Positions 1 to 9,781 of a stretch of DNA of 64,000 nt are shown here, in pieces; position 1 is the stretch's first letter, and each line of letters opens with the position of its first letter. Under the pieces are notes generated by a model. The model had not been told where the DNA came from and searched no databases. It saw only the letters and a program-made list of their open reading frames with translations. The stretch is from Eubacterium sp. (lineage in GTDB: Bacteria; Bacillota; Clostridia; Lachnospirales; Lachnospiraceae), in assembly GCA_021769425.1 (NCBI GenBank), contig JAETSX010000049.1, forward strand, positions 1-64,000, in the 5' to 3' direction. A program made the translations under genes and the position numbers.

Positions 1-78
1 TCGTTTGAATCTTTCAAGGTTATTCCACTGTTCAGTTGTCAAGGTCGTCTGTCATCTCTCTTGCGCGACAACTTCTAT

Positions 79-107
79 ATCTTATCACAGTCTCTCGCGT
101 TTGTCAA
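79..107 (-). promoter_or_regulatory. strong rRNA-type promoter pointing off the left edge
   Basis: On the minus strand a perfect -35 TTGACA (102-107) is followed after 17 bp by TAAGAT (79-84). Downstream (positions 78 to 1) lies a leader with CTTGACAACTGAACAGTG and CCTTGAAAGATTC, which resembles the leader or spacer before rRNA genes in Clostridia. I infer that an rRNA gene starts just beyond position 1; this is not visible in the window. Confidence 0.6.
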
Positions 108-153
108 TAACTTTTTTCAAAAAAATAACAATTTTATTTCTGAAAATCTGGAA

Positions 154-241
154 CGGAGAAAGAGGGATTCGAACCCTCGCGCCGGTCACCCGACCTATAC
201 CCTTAGCAGGGGCACCTCTTCGGCCTCTTGAGTATTTCTCC
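154..241 (-). tRNA. tRNA-Ser (anticodon GCU)
   Basis: On the minus strand an 88-nt cloverleaf begins GGAGAAATACTCAAGAGG and ends GAATCCCTCTTTCTCCG. The 7-bp acceptor stem pairs, the T-arm reads GGTTCGAATCC, and the anticodon loop CTGCTAA gives GCU. The long variable arm (GGTATAGGTCGGGTGACCGGC region) is the class II feature expected of tRNA-Ser. The 3' CCA is not encoded. Confidence 0.95.
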
Positions 242-293
242 GAACTGACATTTTCTCTTATAAAATTGTCCCTTGCATCGTAATGCATTAGTT

Positions 294-322
294 ATTTTAC
301 TAAATAAACCTTATTTTGTCAA
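294..322 (-). promoter_or_regulatory. promoter of tRNA-Ser
   Basis: TTGACA (317-322) and TAAAAT (294-299) on the minus strand, 17 bp apart, about 50 bp upstream of the tRNA. A near-consensus sigma-A promoter. Confidence 0.75.
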
Positions 323-396
323 TAGACTTTTTAAACTTTTTTATATTTCTTGTAACAGTTCAGCCTTTCGGCTGACCTAACGGGGTATTGCACCGG

Positions 397-1853
397 CTAA
401 AAAATAGCCGGTGTCCCCATAAATAACTTTTTTACATTTTCTATTAACCCCATATATCTTCTTTTCAGGGTTTCTATGATTGTCAGGATTGCACAGTGCA
501 TTTCATGTCCACTGTCTTTGCGAAATCCTCCTGCCATCTTCTGCCGGTCCTTGACTTTTCTCAGGTCACGCTCACTCATGTTATCGTCAAACGGCACACT
601 GAAATCATGCAGGAACAAAAGATGATTATGCATGTATTTTTCCAGACGGTTCAACAGCGCTTTTTCATCCTTCTTTGCATCTCTATGCCCCAGCTGTTTG
701 TTTTCCTTACGTCCTGAAGCAATGAAATCCATATATTTTTTCTCATAGTCACACAGGATTTCTTCCGGAAAGGATTTTTCCTCCAGATCCATGCGCTTTT
801 TCCTCTCCCGGTTCATCTCATAGAGCAGGGCTTTCATCCCCACTGACCATTTATGCCCGTCTCCTCAGTGTTCTTACGCAGATAACGGATGATATGGACA
901 TTGCATTCACCGTGGCCTGTTCCAAAATGGTATAATGCCGTTTCGTGGCCATGTACTAAGACGCCCGAAAATTTCTCCAGAAAATCTATTTTTTTAAGGG
1001 CGTCTATTGCCTTGCTTTTCATGGCACGATAGACAACAGCCTTTTCAATGCTGAAATTTCGGACATAATTCTGTTCTCCATTGACCGTTACTGTGGTTGC
1101 GTCCGTTAATACTACTTCATGGTTCAGCAGTTCCCCTTCTAAATTCCGGATACTGTTTTCAGCATTCCCGGCAAGTTTTTTGCAGAATCCATAAATGCTC
1201 CCGGCTGAAAGGCCGAGTTCGTCGTTGCTTGCGGTATTTAAGAATGCAGCTATCCTGTCGTCTGACATGACGCCCTCGCTGTAGAGGACTGCCGCAAGTG
1301 TTTTTACATTTGCTCCATAAACCACATCACTCCGGTATTCCTCCGGAATGTTGAATTTTCCATTTTCATCCGCATAAATGTGGATTTCCGTCACAAGAGG
1401 CGCAACATCAAGGTCTACGACATATTTTGTGACATATTTCCGGCTGGCGGAATCTCCAATCTCCCTGATTTCATGTTTGCATTTTCCAGATTTGATTTTT
1501 TCTTCCACTTCTGATTTCGTCAGGGTTGCGCCCTTATGCACCTTCTGCCCTCCGGCTTTACGTCCTGTATGTTCACAGCTGTTATAGGTATTGGCAGGCT
1601 TTCCGCCTTTCCGGTCAGTAGATGGCGGAAGGGAAGTGTTAGCGCTGTCATTATTGATAATGCTTCTCAAGCGGGCGTTGCCGTCTTTAAGAAGCTGATT
1701 TTCATGTTCAAGGGAATCTATCTTGGCATTCAGACGGTCAACATCATTTTTATGTTCGATCTTTTCAGTATAGAGATCCTGTTCCACGGCGTCAAGACGC
1801 GCCATGACTTCCATAATCTGGTTGTACATGCTTTTTTCATAATTACCGCCCAT
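397..1853 (-). pseudogene. IS66-family transposase, frameshifted
   Basis: The first reading frame (1853 to 834) carries the IS66 N-terminal coiled coil, the NTSLPPS-type linker region (NDSANTSLPPSTDRK) and the first catalytic Asp in LTDATTV. The second (843 to 397, another frame) carries the catalytic Glu in SERDLRKVKDRQK and the C-terminus. The two join in sense if one base is restored in the CCC run at 856-858 (minus-strand GGG), giving ETGHKWSVGMKALL. The motif usually read VHDH in this family is VHGH here, so the second catalytic Asp also appears lost by one substitution. Start chosen for GGAGG 9 nt upstream. The stop lies in a hairpin (CACCGGCT...AGCCGGTG, 391-413). Non-functional remnant. 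Confidence 0.88.
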
Positions 1854-2151
1854 CTGTGAACACCTCCTTTCAATTTCCGATAATCTGATTTTATCAGAAA
1901 CGCGAAGAAAAAGCGAATTTCAGCAGTGCTCCATACGTCAAAATGACGGTGGATAACATCCGGCGTCTGCAAGAGATTGTGGACAGCTTAAAAAACGCAA
2001 AAAAAACGGGAATTACAGAAAAGTTATACACATAGGATACCATGGTCGCGCTGTAATCCCCAATTGAATGTAAAAATGAAATTTATTGTGAAAAAGCCGT
2101 TACAAAGCGGCTGAAAAATTTCGGCACTTTTTTCTATTATTTTTTATAGGT
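1854..2151. other. inter-IS gap with a short orphan reading frame
   Basis: Between the two transposase remnants there is no recognisable gene. A 30-codon frame on the plus strand (1943-2035, beginning MTVDNIRRLQEIVDSL) looks like a helical C-terminal scrap of a larger protein, but I cannot assign it. No clean terminal inverted repeats could be matched across the gap. Confidence 0.4.
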
Positions 2152-3265
2152 TTAATTCTGAAGGCGGAACTGGACGAAGGCACATCTTTCAAAGAGATCG
2201 GCCTTATCCTTGGCAAAGACTGCGCCACCATCTCCAAAGAAGCGCGCAGACATATCCGCAAAGAAAAAACAGGCGCCATGGGCAAAGCCTTCAATGACTG
2301 TCTGATCAATGTCAGACGTGAATGCCCCGTCCATTCCATTTCTTCCAAATGCTCCGCTTTATCAAACAGACCCTGCTGGTCTTGCGGCAGGTGTGCCGCA
2401 GCCTGTATCTCTTATGTTCCCTATTCCTGCCCAAAACTAAAAAACCGCCTTATATCTGCAATGCCTGCAAAGACCGTTCAAAGTGCGCTCTGGAAAAATC
2501 CTTCTACCGTGCGGTCCATGCACAAAAAGAATACGATGGATTGAAATCAAAATCCCGCCGCGGTTTTGCCATTTCTGAGGAGGAACTTTCCCATCTCGAC
2601 AGCGTTGTCTCCCCACTTATCCGAAATGGACAGTCACTTCACCATATCGCAGCCCATCACGAAAATGAGACGATGGGTCGGAACGAACTTATAGCGCAAG
2701 CCCCCATCTTCCTGTCAGACAGCTTGATTCTGTGGAAGGCGTAAAAGGCGGCGCCGTTCTTCTCACAGTGTATTTTGTCCAGCAGGAACTCCAGCTTGCC
2801 TACTTACGGCCGGCAAATGATTCCCGGTCTGTCATTGATGTGTTTGAGAAGCTGCGCCTTGAACTCAGGCCGGATATCTTCATTGATTTATTTCCCATAC
2901 TGCTGGCTGACAACAGCAGCGAATTTTCAAATCCGAAAGCAATCGAATTTGACAGACAGGGAAACAGGCGGACTCATCTGTTCTATTGCGATCCATGCGC
3001 TCCCCATCAGAAAGGGAACTGCGAAAACAACCACGAAATGATACGCTGCTGTGTCCCGAAAGGCGTGGATTTTGGTCAGTGCACACAAGGGCAGATAAAT
3101 CTCATGATGAGCCACATCAACTCCTATGCAAGGCCAAAACTTGGCAATAAAAGCCCTTATGAGGTCTTTGCCTTCCAGTGCGGAGAAGAGATTTTAAAAA
3201 CCTTTGGTTTAAGGAGAATTCCAGCAGATGAAATCATCCTGACACCAAAGGTTTTTGAAAAATAG
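2152..3265 (+). pseudogene. IS30-family transposase, broken into three frames
   Basis: Three plus-strand segments read as one IS30 transposase. Segment 1 (2152 to about 2440) holds the N-terminal helix-turn-helix (SFKEIGLILGKDCATISKE) and the start of a Cys-rich region. Segment 2 (about 2440-2670, another frame) continues PPYICNACKDRSKCALEK and SPLIRNGQSLHHI. After a deletion of roughly 50-60 codons near 2670-2720, segment 3 (to 3265, third frame) carries the catalytic core: QLDSVEG, LADNSSEF and KGNCENNHE (D, D, E all present), ending IPADEIILTPKVFEK. No frame is long enough to be active. The next 286 bases (3266-3551) hold no gene I can support. Confidence 0.88.
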
Positions 3266-3551
3266 CAACTAATAAAAAAACAACCGGAAATTCGTAGTTT
3301 CACACAGTCATCACAGCCTTTCACAGGGGTGGAATTTACAACTTCCGAAAAAAGAGCCGTAAATTCGACTTTTGGTCAGAATACGCAAAACACTGCCAAT
3401 CCAACTGTTTTTCATTATTATAACTGAATTTACCCTATATTTGCACTACTTTTTTTATTTTTACATATGAAAATCCAATCTGAAGTGCCAAAGGTGGAAT
3501 TTAATCCTGCAAAGCGGAATTTACTTTTTCAATTCACCTTTTTTACTATTT

Positions 3552-5222
3552 TTATACGTTAAATTTATCCATCAGCCCTACCATTGTCTCAACCTGTGCT
3601 TTCTGTTCCTCACTGACTGCTGCGGTCTCCTGAGAAGCTGCCGAATTACTGTCCACGATCTCTGCAATACGCATAATATTTTCATTTAAATGATGCATAT
3701 TCTGCACATCATTTGTAAGGATCCCTGACATTTTTCCCATTCTTCCTGTGGCTTCTTTTGCACCCAGCATAACTTCATCCATATTTGCCGCTGTTTCATC
3801 TGCAATTAATATACCTTTATCCACTGCCATGACGGTTCTTTCAATCAGCTTGTCTGTTTCCCCTGCTGCCTTTGCAGATTCATCTGCCAGGCTTTTAACC
3901 TGATCCGCCACAATGGCAAACCCTTTTCCTGCCTCTCCTGCGCGAGCGGCCTCAATTGCGGCATTTAATGACAAAAGATTTGTCTGAGAAGCAATATCTT
4001 CAATGGTACTCATAATATTTCCTATTTCTTCAGAACAGCTGCTAATCTCACTGATTGCTTCTTTTAATTCTTGCATCTTCGCATTGCCTGCTTCCAGTAC
4101 ATAGCCCGCTTTGGTGGAAATCTCAACTGTCTCTCTTGCCTCTTTCGCACTGTGCTCCATACTTTTGTACATTTCATTCATCAAGTTGACCAAATCAGAT
4201 ATCTTTCCTGCCTGCTCCTGACTTCCTTCTGCTAAATCAACTGCAGCGCAGGATAATTGTTCAGATCCGCTGTCAATCTGTAATGAAACTTCCCGGATCG
4301 TGCCCAGCGCCTCCCTCATTTTATCACTAATTTTCATAAATGATTCTTTAATCTGCCCATATTCTCCTACGTATTCTTGATTTATTTCAAAATTATAATC
4401 TCCATTGCCCATTTTCTCTAAAATTTCTGAGATTTCTCCTATCATTGCTGTAGTGCTCTGCTTCATATGAATAATGGCCCCTGCCATTTTCCCTACTTCA
4501 CTGCTGTCCTCTTCCAGTTCACACTCACCATGAAAATCTCCTGCTGCCAGTTCTAACATCTGTTTTGACACTTTAACAATCGGCGACAAAAGCTCTTTTC
4601 TGGAAAATCTAACCATCTTAACAATTTGTAAAACTACATATAAAAAAGAAAACACATAAAGCACTTCAACAATTGCCTGAAAAAATCTCAATTTAATCTT
4701 AGAATCATTGACTCTTTTCTGAATCTTAACAATTACTTCATCTGTCAGGGAATTAATCTGCTGTGCAGTATCCCTGTACTCTTCGCCAAATACAAGTTTT
4801 TTTGCCCCTTCCGTGTCACCTTTTCCTGCGAGTTCCATTGCTTCTTCTTCTATGGGAACCAAGCCATTGGAAAAATCTGCAATCTGATCCATGCTGTCCC
4901 ATTCTGCATTGGTTATGTTATTCTTTTTCAAACCTGTCAGAGCAATATCACGGTTCTTATCTTCATTCAGTTCCCTCATATAATCATCATAATACTGCTG
5001 ATCCCCGGTAGCCGCATAAGCCTGAACCGCATATGTCAATGTTTTAGAACCCAACCGATACTGATTCAGATATGTAGTAGTTTCCAATTCTTCATCGGAT
5101 ACCCAGCTCATAAAAATACTTGTCCCAATTGAGAGTAAAAGCAAAACAGCTCCCACTATCACTGCAATAATTGACTGGCTGACAATTTTTTTCAATTGAT
5201 ATGACTGACTGTTCTTTTCCAT
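3552..5222 (-). CDS. methyl-accepting chemotaxis protein
   Basis: A 556-residue transmembrane chemoreceptor. The first membrane helix is at about residues 15-38, then an extracytoplasmic helical sensor of about 140 residues of the four-helix-bundle kind, and a second helix at about 180-203. A HAMP-like linker leads to a cytoplasmic signalling coiled coil. The hairpin tip is visible as [19 protein letters not shown] followed by [13 protein letters not shown], which contacts CheA and CheW in this family. The C-terminus has no CheR-tethering pentapeptide. It stands alone behind its own promoter with RBS GAGGGAG. The ligand cannot be deduced. Confidence 0.93.
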   Translation of the reverse strand: MEKNSQSYQLKKIVSQSIIAVIVGAVLLLLSIGTSIFMSWVSDEELETTTYLNQYRLGSKTLTYAVQAYAATGDQQYYDDYMRELNEDKNRDIALTGLKKNNITNAEWDSMDQIADFSNGLVPIEEEAMELAGKGDTEGAKKLVFGEEYRDTAQQINSLTDEVIVKIQKRVNDSKIKLRFFQAIVEVLYVFSFLYVVLQIVKMVRFSRKELLSPIVKVSKQMLELAAGDFHGECELEEDSSEVGKMAGAIIHMKQSTTAMIGEISEILEKMGNGDYNFEINQEYVGEYGQIKESFMKISDKMREALGTIREVSLQIDSGSEQLSCAAVDLAEGSQEQAGKISDLVNLMNEMYKSMEHSAKEARETVEISTKAGYVLEAGNAKMQELKEAISEISSCSEEIGNIMSTIEDIASQTNLLSLNAAIEAARAGEAGKGFAIVADQVKSLADESAKAAGETDKLIERTVMAVDKGILIADETAANMDEVMLGAKEATGRMGKMSGILTNDVQNMHHLNENIMRIAEIVDSNSAASQETAAVSEEQKAQVETMVGLMDKFNV

Positions 5223-5270
5223 AATTTCTCCCTCTTATTTCTCTGAAATTTGTTCAAACTGCCTGACAAT

Positions 5271-5299
5271 ATCTTACTTTATATTCTCTGTTTCGTCAA
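5271..5299 (-). promoter_or_regulatory. promoter of the chemoreceptor gene
   Basis: Minus strand TTGACG (5294-5299) and TAAGAT (5271-5276) with a 17-bp spacer, about 50 bp upstream of the chemoreceptor start. Sigma-A-like rather than sigma-28-like. Confidence 0.6.
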
Positions 5300-5431
5300 G
5301 TTTATCTGCAATCTAAAATCAACACAGCGAATTTTCAGCAACATTTCAGTCAAGTTGGCGCAGAGTCTGCTCCAACGAAGCGAGGATAAAAACTGTTCTA
5401 ATATTTGAACCGACATCCTGCCTGTTCTAAA

Positions 5432-6073
5432 TCAGATTGTTCTTGCATATTTTCTGGCAGCTGTCTCATAGAGATTCGTTCCATCTTTATCAATTACCAC
5501 AATTACAGGAAAATTTTCTACTTCCAGCTTCAAAACAGCTTCCGCCCCTAACTCTTCATAACAGATCAGTTCTGATTTTTTAATGCATTTAGAAAGCAAT
5601 GCCCCTGCTCCTCCCACCGCTGCAAAATATACAGCATGGTTATGGACAATCCCTTCTATTACTTCTTTTGTTCGTTTTCCTTTTCCTATCATTGCTTTTT
5701 GCCCCAAATCCAGCAAACGGGGCGCATATTTATCCATGCGGCTTGCCGTAGTGGGGCCTGCAGAACCAATAGGACGCCCTTCTCTGGCCGGCGAAGGCCC
5801 CATATAGTATACAACAGAATCCTCTACAGGAAACGGCAATGCCGCTTGAAGCCTCCGTTTAAGCTCTTCTTTTTCAGACTGCTGCAAATTTTTCCTTTTA
5901 TTACTGGAAAACTCTGCATAGAATTCCTGCTCTGTCTGTTCCAGGGCCTCCGCCATCCGTTTATGCGCCGCATCTCTGGCTACATATACCGTTCCGGTAA
6001 TATAAACATAATCTCCCGCATGGAGATCTTCTGTCACTTCTACAGTAACAGGCGTTTTGATATATTTATCCAT
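5432..6073 (-). CDS. fumB: class I fumarate hydratase, beta subunit
   Basis: 213 residues, matching the C-terminal (beta) half of iron-sulfur fumarases and L-tartrate dehydratases. Visible family features are the N-terminal TPVTVEVTEDLHAGDYVYITG, the GPTTASRMDKYAPRLLDLG substrate-site segment and MIGKGKRTKEV. With the alpha subunit encoded just upstream (58 bp away) it would form the cytoplasmic enzyme interconverting fumarate and malate. Tartrate or a related hydroxy acid is possible, because the family cannot be split by eye. RBS AAAGG precedes the ATG. Two-subunit organisation is usual in anaerobes. Confidence 0.85.
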   Translation of the reverse strand: MDKYIKTPVTVEVTEDLHAGDYVYITGTVYVARDAAHKRMAEALEQTEQEFYAEFSSNKRKNLQQSEKEELKRRLQAALPFPVEDSVVYYMGPSPAREGRPIGSAGPTTASRMDKYAPRLLDLGQKAMIGKGKRTKEVIEGIVHNHAVYFAAVGGAGALLSKCIKKSELICYEELGAEAVLKLEVENFPVIVVIDKDGTNLYETAARKYARTI

Positions 6074-6131
6074 AATTCAAACCTTTCTGACTATTCACGA
6101 CAAAAATACACAACAGATACGATACATGAAA

Positions 6132-6977
6132 TTATATTTCCCGCACCACATGGCGGTTTACATGGCAGCAGATATTAATCGCAACCGGCAGCCCGGCAAT
6201 ATGAGTGGGATAAGTGTTGATATTTACTGCAAGGGCTGTAACTGTGCCTCCCAGCCCGCCGGGGCCGATTCCAAGGCAGTTAATTTTTTCTAGCATTTCC
6301 TGTTCCAATTCTTTTACATAGAGAACGGAAGAATGTTTGTTGACCGGCCTTGTCAGGGCTTCTTTTGCCAAAAGGGCGCATTTTTCAAAAGTCCCTCCTA
6401 TTCCGACCCCTACTACCATGGGGGGACAGGCATTGGGGCCTGCGTCTTTCACTGCAGTTAAAATTGCATTTTTTACCCCCTCTATGCCATCGGCAGGCTT
6501 TAGCATAAAAATCCGGCTCATATTTTCACTGCCAAATCCCTTCGGAGCCAGCGTCAGCCTCACTTTATCCCCGGCTGTGATGGTATAGTGAATCACGGCC
6601 GGCGTATTATCTCTGGTATTTTTCCGAAGAATCGGATCTCCCACCACAGATTTTCTCAGGAATCCTTCTTCATATCCCTGCCGCACTCCTTCGTGAATGG
6701 CATCTTCCAGCAGACCTCCCTCAAAATGAACCTCCTGGCCCACCTCCGCAAAAACTACTGCCATTCCCGTATCCTGGCAAATGGGAATCTGTTCTTTCTC
6801 TGCAATCTGCAGATTTTCCTGGAGCTGATGCAGAATTTTCCGGCCCAGCGAAGATGTTTCCTGAGATGCCGCTTCCTGCAATGCATGCTCCATATCCCCG
6901 GAAAGACTGTGATTGGCTTCTATGCACATTTCTCTGATTATATCCGTTATTATCTCTGTTGAAACATTGCGAATCAT
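6132..6977 (-). CDS. fumA: class I fumarate hydratase, alpha subunit
   Basis: 281 residues, the [4Fe-4S]-binding alpha subunit. Likely cluster ligands are C67 (PICQDTGM), C184 (GPNACPP) and one of the adjacent cysteines at 271-272 (NICCHVNRH). The spacing resembles that of one-chain class I fumarases. GIGPGGLGG at about 237-245 is also a family motif. It is first in a two-gene operon with the beta subunit. RBS AAGGAG with good spacing supports the ATG at 6977. The enzyme is oxygen-sensitive, in line with an anaerobe. Confidence 0.86.
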   Translation of the reverse strand: MIRNVSTEIITDIIREMCIEANHSLSGDMEHALQEAASQETSSLGRKILHQLQENLQIAEKEQIPICQDTGMAVVFAEVGQEVHFEGGLLEDAIHEGVRQGYEEGFLRKSVVGDPILRKNTRDNTPAVIHYTITAGDKVRLTLAPKGFGSENMSRIFMLKPADGIEGVKNAILTAVKDAGPNACPPMVVGVGIGGTFEKCALLAKEALTRPVNKHSSVLYVKELEQEMLEKINCLGIGPGGLGGTVTALAVNINTYPTHIAGLPVAINICCHVNRHVVREI

Positions 6978-7086
6978 GACCCTTCTCCTTTATTCTTTAA
7001 ACTTCTGTTTCTGTTCATCCTGCCGCAGAGCGGACTGCATATTCATCTCATTTAATAATAATGGATAAATATTCATCTGTAAATAT

Positions 7087-8799
7087 TCATCTGAAATATT
7101 TTTCAGCTGCTTTTGCTGCCCAATATCTGGAAAAGTGAAATGTCCGCCAATTCATGCCTTCTGCTTTTTCTAAAACCTGCCGGTATTTTTGTTCTAATTT
7201 GCACTGCCTGCAGCCGGAAACATACCCATCCCTGTTTCCTTCCGATTTTAATCCGATAACTGTTCCATATACATCTTCTGTATATCCTCCATACTTGTAT
7301 ATATTTTCTGCAGAATGTTCATGCGCAAATTCATACCGGCTCAGGGCAGGCACTGCATCTGCAGAAAGGCTTGTCAAATATGCCACATCTTCATAACCTA
7401 TCTCTGTTCCCACTTGCGCCATATTGTATGAAGCAATGATATAATCTGCCCTCCCGAAGGAAAATAGAAGATAAAATACTGTGACAACCGCCGTACAATA
7501 GCGGAACAAATCAAATTTTTCTTTTATGACATGGAGCACTGCCCCCGCCATTAAAACCACCAGCATACTCAAAAACCACAGCACCAATATTCGGAGGAAG
7601 CTCAGATGATAGACTGAAATATACAGAATCATCCGAAACGCACTGGAAGCAATCATAATATAAGTACATCCGGAAAATACCAGCAGCAAAACATTCAGCA
7701 TCCTGTTTTTCTGAAAAACAGCCAGGCAAAGCACCACCAGTATCAAATTAAATATGCACAAAACCAACAACTGAAAAAATCCCTGGTGTGCATATTCAGA
7801 ATAAGTATAACCCTCAGGAAGCAATCTGCCGCCGGTAAATAAAAATACCGCCTGAATCCCACAAAAAATCAAATAAACAGCTGTAATCATGGAGAGAAAG
7901 GTGATGGCAGTAACGGGATTTTTCCTGTTTCCTTTCTTCTTCCATTCCGGCATATTATTCTGGGTCAATGCGGACAGAAAACTGTATATCCCAAAAAATC
8001 CCATCAGCATCAGAGAAATAATCAGAAAAAGATTTGGAGAAAATACAATCTGTTTCTGAAAATTATGAAATACACTGCCTACAAATCTGGAAAATATCTG
8101 ATCAGCGCTGCTTAAAAGTCCTGTAGCGATTAAAAGAATCGGCAGTCCAATTAAGATTCCCATGAAAATATATTTTGTGTTCTGATTTTTCTTTTCTTCT
8201 TTTTTATCCTTTTTCCTGTAATTGATATAATGAATAAAGGGGCTGGCAACTTCTGGTACCATACATAGATACAAAAATAGAATATTACAGATATACTGCC
8301 CCAGATTCCATTTTTTGCCGTCATACACCTGACGGATCATAAATACCGTAATCAACAGCAAAATACCTGCTGTATTAAAAAATATCACAAATTCGTTAGC
8401 GGTGAGCACAGTACTGATGCCCAGCAGCAGACTTCCGCCTAAATACCACCAGTTGGATCTGTGCCAGGGAATCTCATTTTTCTTAAGAAACATCCAGCAA
8501 ACTGCCAAAGTTGCGGCTGTAATGAGGGGAAATGTAAGTCCGATAAAATTCTTATAAAATGCAATGGTAAAACAAAGGGCATATAAAAGCGATATTCCCA
8601 TAAAATACGGGACATGATCCCGCATAACAGGATTAATGGGATTTTCCGAACCCTGGCATACTGCTGCATGTTCTAAGCTCTGATTCATTTTATTTTTTGG
8701 ATTTCGATTTATTACTGCATGTTCCGGATTTCGATTCACGGTATCTTTCACATCCTGGCGCAGAGATTTTTCCGGTGCAGATTCATTATGCTTTTCCAT
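7087..8799 (-). CDS. multi-pass membrane protein, DUF4173/DUF4153-like
   Basis: About 570 residues: an Asn/Glu-rich cytoplasmic N-terminus of some 60 residues, then roughly a dozen hydrophobic helices to about residue 440, and a soluble C-terminal tail with CRQCKLEQKYRQ. The overall pattern matches DUF4173-type proteins, whose function is not established. I place the start at the second ATG (8799) because GGAGGG sits 6 nt upstream of it and directly abuts the first ATG. It overlaps the end of the XRE regulator gene by 14 bp, so the two are translationally coupled. Two direct copies of AAATATTCATCTG overlap the stop region (7065-7092). Confidence 0.65.
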   Translation of the reverse strand: MEKHNESAPEKSLRQDVKDTVNRNPEHAVINRNPKNKMNQSLEHAAVCQGSENPINPVMRDHVPYFMGISLLYALCFTIAFYKNFIGLTFPLITAATLAVCWMFLKKNEIPWHRSNWWYLGGSLLLGISTVLTANEFVIFFNTAGILLLITVFMIRQVYDGKKWNLGQYICNILFLYLCMVPEVASPFIHYINYRKKDKKEEKKNQNTKYIFMGILIGLPILLIATGLLSSADQIFSRFVGSVFHNFQKQIVFSPNLFLIISLMLMGFFGIYSFLSALTQNNMPEWKKKGNRKNPVTAITFLSMITAVYLIFCGIQAVFLFTGGRLLPEGYTYSEYAHQGFFQLLVLCIFNLILVVLCLAVFQKNRMLNVLLLVFSGCTYIMIASSAFRMILYISVYHLSFLRILVLWFLSMLVVLMAGAVLHVIKEKFDLFRYCTAVVTVFYLLFSFGRADYIIASYNMAQVGTEIGYEDVAYLTSLSADAVPALSRYEFAHEHSAENIYKYGGYTEDVYGTVIGLKSEGNRDGYVSGCRQCKLEQKYRQVLEKAEGMNWRTFHFSRYWAAKAAEKYFR

Positions 8800-9004
8800 C
8801 TTCATCCCTCCATTCTAAAATATCGCCCGGCTGACATTCCAATGCCCTGCAAATTTTGTCTAATGTATCAACTTTGATTGCTTTCGCCTTGCCGTTTTTT
8901 AATATAGAAATGTTTGCCATGGTAATTCCTACTCGCTCGGAAAGTTCCGTTACGCTCATTTTCCGTTTGGCAAGCATTACGTCTATATTGATAATAATTG
9001 CCAT
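8786..9004 (-). CDS. small XRE/Cro-family regulator
   Basis: 72 residues, nearly all helix-turn-helix: residues 8-60 read LAKRKMSVTELSERVGITM...ISILKNGKAKAI...LDKICRALECQPGDIL. This is the short YozG-like type usually encoded beside DUF2975 membrane proteins. The start at 9004 (MAIIINID) is fixed by GGAGG 6 nt upstream; the in-frame codons further upstream lack a ribosome site. It probably binds its own promoter. The palindrome at 9667-9711 is the best operator candidate. Confidence 0.85.
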   Translation of the reverse strand: MAIIINIDVMLAKRKMSVTELSERVGITMANISILKNGKAKAIKVDTLDKICRALECQPGDILEWRDEDGKA

Positions 9005-9070
9005 CTCTTCCTCCGTTTTCAATATTCTTTTTTATGGCTGTAAACCGTTTATACATTTGTAAACAGACCT

Positions 9071-9550
9071 TTAAATCGTCAATTCGTTTTCACTCTGAAT
9101 CTCGGCAGCCTTCTGCACCAGATGAGAAAGCGCCGCCGCTGTTACTGCTATCGACACCCCTGCGAATTCCACAAACAAAGAAATCAGCAAAATTCCCGGA
9201 TGATTCATATTCAGCAGCAGCAAAATCAGATTTGCCAGAAAAAAATATCCGCTGTCTAATAATGCCAGCGTAGAAATGCGTTTTAAATATCTGGCATTCT
9301 CCACGGAAAATGAATTATCCATGCCGATTTCCACGGTAATTTTCCATCCAAAATACAGCGCCAAATAGCAGGGAACGGCGGACAGCCAAATTACCGTCAG
9401 CCAGGGCCCATAGCAATAGGAAAATTCTGGATAAGCTTTCACTGTCTCTTGCCCGAGCATTGGCACCAGATAAAAATAAATCACGGCTCCACAGACTGCA
9501 ACTCCTGTAATCACGCCTTTTAACCATCTGCTTAAACTTTTTTGTGTCAT
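9071..9550 (-). CDS. DUF2975-type membrane protein
   Basis: 159 residues with four predicted membrane helices (about 12-33, 50-72, 96-117, 124-145). Length and topology match DUF2975, which is commonly paired with a small XRE regulator as seen here (66 bp gap). It may act as a membrane partner of the regulator, but this is inference from pairing only. RBS GGGAGG lies 8 nt before the ATG. Confidence 0.7.
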   Translation of the reverse strand: MTQKSLSRWLKGVITGVAVCGAVIYFYLVPMLGQETVKAYPEFSYCYGPWLTVIWLSAVPCYLALYFGWKITVEIGMDNSFSVENARYLKRISTLALLDSGYFFLANLILLLLNMNHPGILLISLFVEFAGVSIAVTAAALSHLVQKAAEIQSENELTI

Positions 9551-9644
9551 CTTGCAACCTCCCTGTTCATTTCTAATTAACTTTATTTTGCTATTATTCT
9601 GAGCCGTCGCTCCCGTTATTTAGCATGGATATCCATCTATCGTT

Positions 9645-9711
9645 ATCATACTCTTAGAAATAATAAAAGTCAATATAAATTTATCGTAATTCAATAAATT
9701 TATATTGACTT
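9645..9711 (-). promoter_or_regulatory. promoter with perfect palindrome over the -35 (operator)
   Basis: Minus strand TTGACT (9668-9673) and TATGAT (9645-9650), 17 bp apart, about 95 bp before the DUF2975 gene. The -35 lies inside the proximal arm of a perfect inverted repeat: AAGTCAATATAAATTTAT (9667-9684), 9-bp loop, and its exact complement (9694-9711). Such a layout suits repression by a dimeric regulator, most simply the XRE protein of this operon. The remaining gap (9551-9781) holds no gene. Confidence 0.65.
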
Positions 9712-9781
9712 CTGATATATTTCTATTTTCTCGAATTGTGACTCCGGTTATAAAAATCAATGTTCTAACACAGTTGAGCGC

